A stretch of DNA of 40,305 nucleotides from Methylobacterium thuringiense (lineage in GTDB: Bacteria; Pseudomonadota; Alphaproteobacteria; Rhizobiales; Beijerinckiaceae), in contig NZ_BPRA01000029.1 of assembly GCF_022179645.1 (NCBI RefSeq), positions 1 through 40,305 on the forward strand. Reading direction: 5' to 3'. Positions within the stretch are counted from its first letter, which is position 1. Each line of letters opens with the position of its first letter. The position numbers were made by a program, and so were the translations under genes. Below the pieces are notes generated by a model, which saw only the letters and a list, made by a program, of their open reading frames with translations, did not search any database and was not told where the DNA came from. Positions 6,884 to 19,000 of this stretch are shown here, in pieces.

Positions 6884-7016
6884 AAAAGCTTCAGTGGGCT
6901 GCCTACTGCGTTGTCCATGAGTTTGGGACGCTCAGACAATGCTTTCCCGCTTGCATAAGCGCTAGGTGGCGAGATCGCGACCGTCGAGTCAGCGGTCGAC
7001 AGGGTAGGCTTTTAAA

Positions 7017-10000
7017 ATGACGCAGCAGACATCGATGGTGCGCGTTCTGCACCAGGCGTTGATCGCTTCGACGGCGTTGGTCGGGATCCGGATCCTGCCG
7101 CAGCCAGCTCCGAGCGTGCTGCACCTCCCGTCGTCGCCCTCGCTACTGCAGGCGCGGATGGCCCGGCTCCTGGCGCTGGCGATCGAGACCCCGGCCTCGC
7201 TGCTGGAGCGGCTGAACCCGCTGCGGTCGGCGCGTGTGCGCAAGGTGCGGCCGGCGGCGCGGGTCGGGCGGCGGAGGTGGCAGGCTATGCTCGCCGCGGC
7301 CGCGGCCCTGATCAGCGGCGCGTCAGCCGCCGCGGCCCAGACCTCGACGTGGAACGGCGGCACGTCCGACTACAATGCCGCGGCGAACTGGACGCCGAAC
7401 ACGGCGCCGGTTGCCGCCGGCCAGGACGCGGTGTTCGGCAATGCGGGCTCAGCGACGGTCTCGGTCACGGCCGGCCCGATCGCGCCCAACGCCTGGACGT
7501 TCAACGCCAACGCTCAGAACTACACGATCACCGGCTCCCGGGTGAATTTCGGCGGGGCCGGCATCGTTGACAACGCGGCGGCCGGCACGACGATCAGCAT
7601 CGCCAACGTCATCGGCGGTACGGGCGCAGTCACGCAAAATGGCGCCGGAACGCTCGTCCTGACGGGCGCCAACGCCTACACGGGTGGCACCACGGTGTCG
7701 GCCGGGCGTGTGATCGCTCAGAACACCGGCCGTGCCTTCGGCTCCAGCGGCACCGTGGCGATCGGCGCCGGCGCCACCGTCGAGCTGAACAACACGGGAA
7801 CCAACGGGTACACGATAGCGCCGAACACCTTCAACGGTGCCGGCACGATCGAGAAGACCGGAACCGGGGCTATCACCTTCGGGGGCAACGGCGGCAACAC
7901 CAACATCAGCCTGTCGCAGGGCGGCCTGATCAACGTCCTCGAAGGCACTCTGGGCGGCAGCAGCTCCGGCCAGGGAATCTGGACGGACAACAGGGCCAGC
8001 CTCAACATCGCGGCCGGGGCCACCCTCAACACCGTCGAAGCCGCCGTCTTCGTCGATGCGCTGACGGGTGCCGGGACGTATGCCGGCGGGTTCCAGGGCA
8101 CGCGAACGACGACCATCGGCGTCGCCGGCGGGAACGGCACCTTCTCCGGCACGCTCGTCGACAACGCCGGCACGGGTGGGTTGGCCATCGTCAAGACCGG
8201 TGCCGGCACGCAGACGTTCTCGGGCAACAACACCTATACCGGTGGCACCACGATCTCGGGCGGCGCACTCCAGATCGGCGCAGGCGGCGCGACAGGTTCG
8301 ATCGTCGGCAACGTTACGAACAACGCCTCCCTGATCTTCAACCGCAACAACGCTTACACCTTCGCGGGCACGATCACTGGCTCCGGCAACATCACCCAGG
8401 CCGGCACCGGCACGCTGACGCTGTCGGGCACCAACACCTATACCGGCGCTACTACACTCTCCAACGGCACGTTGCAGGTTAACAGCTCGGCGGCCCTTGG
8501 TGATGGCTCGGCCACCAACACGTTGGCGCTCAATGGCGGCACGCTGCAGGCCATCGGCGCCATTACTTCGCCTGGCACGCGCAATGTGACGCTCAACGGA
8601 TCCGCAAAGATCGATACCAACAACAACGCTGTGTCGATCGCTGGACAGATCTCGGGAGGGGGGGTTCTGGACAAAGTCGGCGCCGGTACGTTGACGTTGA
8701 CTGGTGACAATACCAACAGCGGCGCATTCTATATTTCTGGCGGTACAGTGCAAGCTAATAGCTCGACGGCACTCGGTAACGGTTCAGGCCCTAATTCACT
8801 ATTTTTCAAGGACGGCGCGACGCTACAGGCAATCGGAGATATTAATTCGCCTAATACGCGCCTAGTTAGCCTCGCGGGTCTGAGTACGATCGACACCAAT
8901 GGCAATAACGTGTCGGTCGCCGGTTCGGTTGTTGGCTCCGGCACCTTAAACAAAAATGGCGCTGGTACCCTGGCCTTATCGGGGGGCAACTTCTATTCCG
9001 GCGCAATCGCCATCAACGCGGGCACGCTGGCCGTTACCGGCGGTACCGCCATCGCCGACACCGGCACGGTGGCGCTGACGGCGGGCGGCGGCGGCACCTT
9101 CGCCATCCAGGGCTCGGAGACCATCGGCGCACTCAGCGGCGGTGCGGCGGTGAACGGCGCGGGCGCCGGGACCGTGGCGATCGCCTCGGGCCAGACGCTC
9201 ACCACGGGCGCGGCCAATGTCAGCACGACCTATTCGGGCGCCGTCAACGGCGCGGGCACCCTGCGTGTGGCGGGCCTGACCGGCACCAACACTGCGACCT
9301 TCGCCGGCGCGCTGACGCAGACCGGCGGCTTCACCGTCGCGGACGCTTCGAACGTCACGATCGCAGCCACGGGAAGCTACGTCGCCGCCGCCAACGGCAT
9401 CGCCCTGAACGGCGGCACCTTCACCAACCAGGGCAGCGTGCGCGTCATCGGTGGCGTGGGCGGCATCAACGCCGTCACGACCAGCACCACCGTGGGCACC
9501 ACCGTCAACAACGCCGCGAACGCGGAGATCGTGGGCCAAGCCAGCGGCGTCATCCAGCTCCAGAGCGGTGTCGTTGGCGCGCTCACCGTGGGCAACGCCG
9601 GCCGGATCCAGGGCATCGACTTCGATGGCGTAACCCAGCACGGCACGGGCGCGCTCACCGTCACGAACGTCGGCACCGGCGTCATCTACGGGCAGAACGC
9701 CAGCAACTCCGGGAACGGCTACGGCGTCGGCAGCGACGGCGGCGGCGCGCTGACCCTGATCAACCAGGCCGGCGGCACGATCGTCGGCCGGTACGGCGCG
9801 GTGGGCTCGAACGCCGCCGACCGGATCACCAACGCCGGCCGGATCGCCTCGGGCACCCTCAACGCCGACAACACGATCACCGCGGGCGGCGTCGCCGGGA
9901 TCCAGCTCCGGGCCGGCGGCGCGGTCCTCAACCAAGCTGGCGGAACGATCCAGGGCGGCGGGGCTCGCGGCATCACGTCGAGCGCCGCGCTGACGCTGAC

Positions 10001-13000
10001 CAATCTGGGCACGATCAGCGGGACCACCGACGGCGTCGGCCTCACGGGCGGGGCCTCGAGCATACTGAATGCCGGCACGATCAGCAGCAGCACGAACTAC
10101 GGCGTCGCGGCGGGCGGCGCCGGGGCGACGCTGAGCGTCACCAATGCCACGGGCGGCACGATCACCGGCGGCTCGGACGCCACCGTCGGCTACGGCCTCG
10201 GGACCAACGGCCAAGCGATGACCGTGAACAACTATGGTTCGATCGGGAGCGGGACGCGGGGACTCACTGTCCTCAACAACGCGACGTTGACCGCGAACCT
10301 CTACGCAGGATCGTCGACGGGCTCGATCCTCGGCTCCGGCGGGAACGATACCGTCTCGCTCTACACGGGTACGGTGAATGCGACGGCGCTGACCCGCGCC
10401 TATACCGACCCGGTTACGAACGCACAGTCGACCGTCACGCTTCAGAACGCCGGAACGTTGGCTGCGGCGTCATTCGGCACCATCGATCTCGGAGGCGGCA
10501 ACAACACGCTGAACCTGCGTGGCACGGGTGACGGCACCGCTGCCAACGGCGCCGCCGGTGCCTATGGCGCCGTCATCTCGGGCTCGACCTCAGTCAACAA
10601 GCTCGACACTGGCGTCTTCGTGCTCAGTGGCGCCAACACCTACAGCGGCGCCACGACGATCTCGGGCGGCATCCTCAACATCCAGAACGCAACCGCGCTC
10701 GGCACGACGGCGGCCGGTACGACCGTGCAATCGGGCGGCACGCTTCAGCTTCAGAACAACATCACGGTGACCGGCGAGGCTTTGAGCCTCGCAGGCAACG
10801 GCTCCACCGGCAGCAACGGCGCGCTCCAGAACGTTTCCGGCGCCAACACCTATGCCGGTGCGATCACCCTGGCCGGCGCAAGCCGTATCAATTCGGACGC
10901 CGGCACGCTGACGCTGTCGGGGGGCATCGGCGGCGCGAACCAGAACCTGACCGTGGGCGGCGCGGGCGCGACTGCGATTTCGGGAGCCATCGCCACGGGT
11001 ACGGGTACCTTCACCAAGAACGGCGCGGGCACGGTCACGCTCACCGGCGTCAACACCTACACCGGCGCGACGACGATCAACGCCGGTACTCTCACGCTGA
11101 ACAACGCCGCCGGTACGGCGCTGGCCGACACGAGCCGGGTGACGTTCGGCAACGCCGTAGGCACGGCGGCGACGCTGCAGACACAGACCAGCGAGACGAT
11201 CGGCTCCCTCTCCGGTGGAAACACCAGCAGCACGGTCAACATCGCGGCCGGCTTAACGCTGACGGTGGGCGGCGACAACACCACGGACGGCACCTACGCC
11301 GGCGCGATCAACGCCAACACCACGGGCATCCTCGCCAAGACCGGTACCGGTACGCAGACGCTGACCGGTGCGATGACTGGGGGCGCGCTGGTCGCCAACC
11401 AGGGCACGCTCGCTCTCGGGACGGGCGGTTCCTTGAACACAGCCGGCGTTGCTGGGCTGGTCTCGGGTGCAACGGGTGGGCAGGCCCAAGCCGCCGTGCT
11501 CGTGAACACCGGCGCGATCTTCAACAATGCCGGCACGATCACCGCCGCCAACCAGGGCGTTGCGCTGCAGGGCGGTACTTTCAACAATACCGGCAGCGTC
11601 ACTGCGGCCACCCAAAGCGCCGTTTTTGCGCTGACGGGGCCGGTTACGATCAACAACACCGGCGCCGGTACGCTGAGCGGCACCAACGGCATCGATGCCA
11701 ACCTGACCACGGCCGATGCCATCTCCATCACCGGCAACGGCTCGGTCACTGGAACCGGCGGCTTCGGCATCCGGGCGGCCAGCCAGGGCGGCAATGTCGT
11801 CCTCGGCACGACAGGGGCCGCCCTCGGCGCCGTCTCGAGCGCGGGTAATGCGATCCAGACCAGCAGCACCGGAACGGGCGCCGTCAGCGTCGTCACTGGC
11901 GGCAACATCACCAGCACTGGCGGCAACGGCATCGCCGCCAGCACCGTGAACGGTGCCGTCACGGTCAACCAGACCGCCGGCACGATCCAGGCGACGAGCA
12001 ACGGCATCGATGCCCGCTCGACGGGCTCGGGTGCCGTCGTCATCAACCAGACCGGCGGTCAGGTCAGCGCGACGACGACGAACTCGGTCGGCATCAACGG
12101 CGAGCGGAACGTCGCGGGCACGATCTCGATCACCTCCGGCACGGTGACCTCTGGCAACGAGGGCGTGCGGGCGATCAACTTCGCATCCGGCAACGTCACC
12201 GTCGCCGCCCAGAACAACATCACGGCCGGCGGCTTGGCCATCAACGCGTCGATCTTCAATGGAAACGGCGACACCGGCGCCGGCAATGTCGTGGTCACGA
12301 CCACGGCGGGTACGACGCTTTCTAGCGGCAATGTTGGGGAAGACGACGTTATTAAAGCGACCCACGTCGCTTCTGGGACGGGCTACGTCCAAGTCACCAA
12401 CAACGCGACGCTGACGCGCCCGGGCACCCTGACCCGTGGCACGGCGATCTTCGCGACGAACGGCACCTCCGGCGTGCTCGCCGGCACCCCCACGTCGATC
12501 GCGATCACGAACACCGGGACGATAACCAACAACTTCGGCGTCGGCATCTCGGCGCCGGGCGCCGGCGCCGGCGTCGTGACCGTCGACAACTCCGCCAGCA
12601 TTACGGTCGGCACGCTCGGCATTTTCGCGACGAGCACCGGCACCGGCTCAGTCTCGGTCGGCGGTACGGGCGCCGTCACCGCCAACGCCGGCATCCAGGC
12701 CTTACAGCAGGGCACGGCTGGAGGCACGAACGCGGGTGTGACCGTCTCGGGCAGCGGTGCGACCACCGCCAATACCGGCATCGGCATCGACGCGCGGGTC
12801 ACGAGCGCCAACAACGCCGGCAACGTGCTCGTGACGCGCTCGGGAGCGGTCAGCGCCGGGACGACCGGCATCAACGCCAGGACGGCGGGCGCCGGCAGCG
12901 TGACGGTCGGCACGACAGTCCTGCCGGTCGCGATCGGCAACATCACCGCGGGCGGCATCGCGATCAACGCAACAGCCAATGCCGGTACGGTGACGATCAA

Positions 13001-16000
13001 CACCAGCACCGGCACGATCCAGAGCGGGGCGGACGCCGCCGCGATCAACGCGACCAATTCCGGCGGGCTGATCACCGTCAATAACGCAGCCGCTCTTCAG
13101 CATGCGACGGGCGTGAACGGTGGGACCGCGATCAATGCGATCTCGTCGGGCACCGGCGGCGTTACGGTTGCCAACACCGGAGCGATCTCGGCCGCCGGTG
13201 GGACTTTCGTCAACGGTATCGTCGCTCAGGCAACTGGGAGCGCGGGCAACGTCACGGTGACCACGTCGGCAGCCGGTACGATCGGCAGCATCACGGCTCC
13301 AGCTTCCGGCATCTTCGCCACCACGTCGGGCTCGGGGAATGTCTCGGTCATGGCCGACGGGGCGATCCGAGCGAGCAACCAGGGCATACGCGCCTTCTCT
13401 CAGGGCGCGGGAACCGGTTCGGTCTCGGTGACCGGATCCGGTACGATCACGACCCTGGCAGGAGGTAGCATCGGCCTCGATGCGCAGATCGCGAATGCGG
13501 CGAGCGCCGGCACCATCCTCGTAAACAGATCCAGTGCCGTGTCCTCGGATACGATCGGCATCAACGCAATCACGGCGGGCACCGGCACGGTCACCGTGAC
13601 CGCCGGAGCAATCACCACGACGAACGGCTCGGGCATCGTTGCCACCGGCACCTCGGGCGCGGTGGCGGTCACCGCCAACGGCGCCATCGCGGCCGGGAGC
13701 ACCGGCGGCGCTGCCAACGCGGGCGTGTTCCTGACCGGCAACAGCGCCGGCAACACCGTCACGGTCGGCGCCAGCGGCGCCGCGACCCAACCAACCGTCC
13801 AGGGCGCGATCGGCCTGCGGGTGGCCGGCAACGGCACCACCGGGCTGACCAACTACGGCGCCATCGCGGCCGGCGGGACCGGCGTGAACGCGCTGCAGAT
13901 CGACGGCGGCACCCTCACGCTCGGCGACACGGTCGGCACGCTCACCGGCAACCTCGCCATCGTGAACGCGACCGCCAACGGCGGCAACGGCCCGAGCGTG
14001 CTGAACCTCGCCAACACCACCGCGATCACGCTCGCCAACACCGTCACTGGCGCGGGCGTGCTCAACCAGAACGGCAGCGGCACCACGGTCCTCAACGGCA
14101 CGAACAGCGCGGCCAACGGCCAGTTCACCGGCACGGCCAACGTCAATGCCGGCATCCTGTCGATCGGCGGCGCCGGCGCAACGGGCGCGGTCTTCGGCGA
14201 CACGGCGGGCAACACGGCGACCGTGAACGTCAACACCGACGGCACGCTGCACGGCGCGGGCACCATCGCGGGCTCGGTGGTGGTCAACGGCGGTACGGTC
14301 TCGGCCGGCAACTCGCCGGGCACGCTGACGGTCGCGCGCGACTACACCCTGAACGCCGCCTCGACCTCGCTCTACGAACTCGGCGCGCCCGGCTTCGTGG
14401 GCGGGGCGAGCAACGACCTGATCATCGTCGGACGCAATCTGACGCTGGCGGGTACGCTGCAGCTCGTGGCGGCGGACAACGCCGCCAACAACCCAGTCTC
14501 GGGCGCCTACCGCCTGTACAACTACGGCGGGACCGTCACGGGCGACTTCGGCGCGATCACGACGCCGACCGCCAACAGCACCGCGCTGGTCTACAAGAAC
14601 ATCCCGAACCAGGTGAACCTGCTGCTCACCAACGGCAACCAGTCGGTGCAGTACTTCGACGGCGCCGACCTGACCGGCGCCACCGCAGGGGCCCAGGGCG
14701 GCACCGGGACCTGGAACGCAGGCAACACCAACTGGACGATGCTGCCGGGCGGGCAGGTCAACGACGTCTGGCGCTCCGGCGTCGGGATCTTCGGCGGTAC
14801 GGCCGGCACCGTGACGGTGGCGGGCGCGCAGAACCTGCAGGGCGTGCAGTTCACGGTCGACGGCTACCAGCTCGGCGGCGCCGGCACGCTCAACCTCACC
14901 GGCGACCCCTTCACCACCGCCAACCAGAGCTTCGTCAACGTCGATACCGGCGTCGGTGCGACTATCGCCAATGCGCTGACCTCGACCGGCGGGACGATCG
15001 GTCTCGTCAAGCTCGGGGCCGGTACGCTGACGCTCACGGGGGCGAGCAGCTACACGGGAGCCACCACCGTCCAGGCCGGCACGCTCGCCATCGCGGCCAG
15101 CGGTTCGATCGCCTCGTCGGTGACGAACAACGCCGTCTTCACCAACGCCGGCACGGTGACCGGCAACCTCACCAACGCAGGGTCCGCCGGCAACAGCGGG
15201 ACGATCACCGGGGCGGCGGTCAATTCCGGCACGCTGACCAACTCCGGCACCGTGGCTGGCGGGCTCACCAATCTCGCCGGCACCAGCACCAATACCGGGA
15301 CGATCAACGGCGGCGCCACGATCCTGGCCGGTCGCCTCGACACCAACGCCACCACCAGCGTGATCAACGGCACGCTGACCAATGCCGGGACCGTGACCGC
15401 GCAGGGTCAGATCAACGGCGCTGTGGCCAATCAGGCCGGCGGCAGCTTCACGGTGGTCGGCGCGCTCACCGGCATCGGGCGTCTCACCAACGACGGCACG
15501 GTCGATCTCGGCGGCAACGACCTGGCAATCGGCTCCCTCGCCGGTTCGACCGCGGCTGCTACCATCGCCAACGGCGGCACCCTGACCGCCGGGTCCGACG
15601 GCACCTCGTCGGGCTATGCTGGTGCGATCACCGGTGCCACGGCACTGACCAAGGTCGGTATGAGCACGCTGACGCTGTCGGGGGCCAACGGCTACACCGG
15701 CACGACCACGATCTCTGCCGGCACCCTCGCACTGTCCGGTGCGGGCTCGATCGCCGCATCGCAGAACGTGTTCGTCGACGCCAACGGAGGCTTCGACATC
15801 ACCGGCGTCACCGCGCCGGGGACCTCGATCGTGACGCTCTCGGGCACCGGCGCCGTCGCTCTCGGCGGGAACACCCTGACGCTGACCAACGCCTCGACCA
15901 CCTATGGTGGCAGCGCCTCCGGCACCGGCGGCCTGACGCTCGACGCCGGCATGCTGACGCTCTCGGGCGCCAACACGTATACCGGTCCGACCACCGTGGC

Positions 16001-19000
16001 GGGCGGCACGCTGACCAATACCGGCAGCCTCGCCGGCAGCGTCTCCAACGCGGCGACCTTCGCCAATGCGGGGACGGTGGCCGGTAGCCTGAGCAACACC
16101 GGCACCGCCATGAACAGCGGCGGTATCGGTGGCGCGGTCGCCAACAGCGGGACCTTCACCAACTCCGGAACGGTCGGCGGCGGGCTCACCAACAGCGCCG
16201 GCACCGCGACCAACACCGGCACGATCAACGGCGGCGCGACGATCCTAGCCGGGACCTTCACCACCACCGGGATCGTCAACGGCACGCTGAGCAACGCCGG
16301 GGCGGTGAACGCGCAGGGCCAGATCAACGGCGCCGTGGCCAACCAGGCCGGCGGCACGTTCACGGTGACCGGTGGGCTTACCGGCATCGGGCGGCTGACC
16401 AACGACGGCGCGTTCGACCTCGGCGGCAACAGCCTCGCGGTCGGCTCGCTCGCCGGTTCGACGGCGGCGGCGACCATCGCCAACGGCGGCACCCTGACCG
16501 CCGGGTCCGACGGCACCTCGTCGGGCTATGCTGGTGCGATCACCGGCGCCACCGCGCTGACTAAGCTCGGAGCCGGCACCCTGACCCTGTCGGGCGCCAA
16601 CACCTACACCGGCGAGACCACGATCAACGCCGGCACGCTGCAGGCCGATGCCGTCAACGCGTTCTCGGCCACCTCCGCGGCGACCATCGCGCCCGGCGCG
16701 CGGATGGACCTGGCGAGCTTCAACCAGACCATTGCCTCGCTGGCAGGCTCGGGCAGCGTGACGCTGGGCTCAGGCATCCTGACCACCGGCGGGAGCAACG
16801 CCTCGACCACCTACGCCGGCACGATCTCCGGCACCGGCGGGCTGACCAAGGTCGGGACCGGCACGTTCACGCTGTCGGGGGCCAACAGCTACACCGGGAC
16901 CACCACGATCTCGGTCGGCACGCTGGCCAACACCGGCTCGCTCGCCGGGCCGGTCGCCAACGCCGCGACCTTCACCAACACCGGCAGCGTGGCGGGCGCG
17001 CTGACCAACACGGGCAGTGCCACGAACACCGGCAGCCTGAACGGAGGCGTCGGCAACAGCGGCACTCTCGCGACTTCCGGCACGATCGCCGGCGGGCTGA
17101 CCAACACCGGCACGGTGACGGCGTCTGCCGGGCGCATCGACGGCGCCATCGCCAACAACGCCGGCTCCCTCACCATCACCGGCACGGTCGCGAGCAACGG
17201 CATGCTCGGCAACGCCGCCGGGGCGAGCGTGGCGATCGCCACTGGTGGCGCCTACAGCGTCGCCGGCCTGATCACCAACGCTGGCGCCGTCACGGTGGCG
17301 AACGGCGGAAGCCTCAACGCAGGGGCCGGGATCAGCAACTCCGGCTCGATCGCGGTGGCGCAGGGCGGCACCGCCATGGGTGCGCTGGCCAACAGCGGCA
17401 GCGTGGTCAACGACGGGCGCTACAACGCCGACGTGAGCAACGCCGCCTCGGGCACGATCGCCAACCGCGCGACGGGCGTGTGGACCGGCAACCTCACGGC
17501 CAACACCGGTAGCGTGAGCAATGCCGGCCTGTGGCAGGGCAACGCCCGCAACGATGTCGGCGGGACGCTGAGCAACAGCGGCACCTGGACCACGGCTTCC
17601 GCGCCGATCTCGAATGCCGGGACGCTGGCCAACACCGGCACGATCAACGGCGGCGTCGCCAACAGCGGCACCTTCGGCAATGCCGCGACGCTCAACGGCG
17701 GTCTTTCCAACAGCGCCGGCACCAGCACCAACACCGGGACGATTAACGGCGCGGTGGCGGTGACCGGCGGCAGCCTGGCTACCTCTGGCACGATCAATGG
17801 GGCGGTGAGCAACGCCGGCGCGATCACCGCGTCGGGACGCATTGCCGGGGCGGTGACCAATGCGGCGGGCGGCAGCTTCGTCCTCACCGGCCCGCTTGCC
17901 GGGGTGACCGGGCTGACCAACAACGGCACGGTCGATCTCGGCAGGACCGCCTTCACCGTCGGTTCGCTCTCAGGCAGCAACGCGGCAGCGGTCGTGCGCA
18001 ACGGCGCGCTCACCACCAACGGCGACAACAGCTCGACGGCTTACGCCGGCAGCATCGTCGACGGCGGTAGCGCCACGAGCCTGACCAAGCTCGGCACCGG
18101 CACCCTGACGCTCTCTGGCACCAACACCTACTCGGGAGGCACCACGGTCGGCGCGGGGACACTCGTGACGGCGGCCGCCGGGCTCGGCTCAGGCGCCATC
18201 ACCAACAACGCGGCGCTGGTGATCGATCAGGCGAGCGACGCGACGCTCGGCAACGCGCTCAACGGTACCGGCCGCTTCGTCAAGCAAGGTGCTGGCACCC
18301 TGACCTACGCTGGCACCGGCTCGTTCTCGGGCCCGACCACGGTCGCCACGGGCGGGTTCGTGGTCAACGGCAGCCTCGCCGCCTCACCGGTCACCGTGGC
18401 GAACGGCGCTGTCGTCGGCGGCACGGGCACCATCGGTGGGCTCACTGTCCAGTCGGGCGCAACCGCCGCACCGGGCGCCAGCACGGCGGGCGGTAGCCCG
18501 GGGACGCTGAACATCGCCGGCAACGTCCTGTTCGCGGCTCAGTCGCTCTACCAGGTCGATGCCACGCCGGCCGGCCAGTCCGACCGCATCGCAGCCACCG
18601 GCACCGCCACGCTCCAGGGCGGCACGGTTCAGGTCAACGCGCAGTTCGGGCTCTACAACCCGACCACGAGCTACACGATCCTCAGCGCGGCTGGCGGCCT
18701 CACCGGGCAGTTCGCGGGCGTCACCTCGAACTTCGCCTTCCTGACGCCGTTCCTGACCTACGGTGCCAACGACGCCTTCCTCCGCCTCGCTCGCAACGAT
18801 CTGGAGTTCGGCGCCGTCGCCGTCACGCGCAACCAGGGCAACGTCGCCGGTGCCGCTCAGGCAACGGGTGTCGGCACGCCACTCTACGACGGCATCGCTG
18901 TGCTCTCCGCCTCGCAGGCCCGTCAGGCCTTCAATGCGCTCTCGGGTGAGATCCATTCGAGCGCGGTAACGAGCCAGTTCGCGACGGGCTACCTCGTGCG

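Noticed and set aside
15000-18170. Regular repeats considered as a CRISPR array
   Set aside because: The repeats are in frame, of about 0.9 kb, and encode passenger modules. No short repeat-spacer pattern and no cas genes are present.
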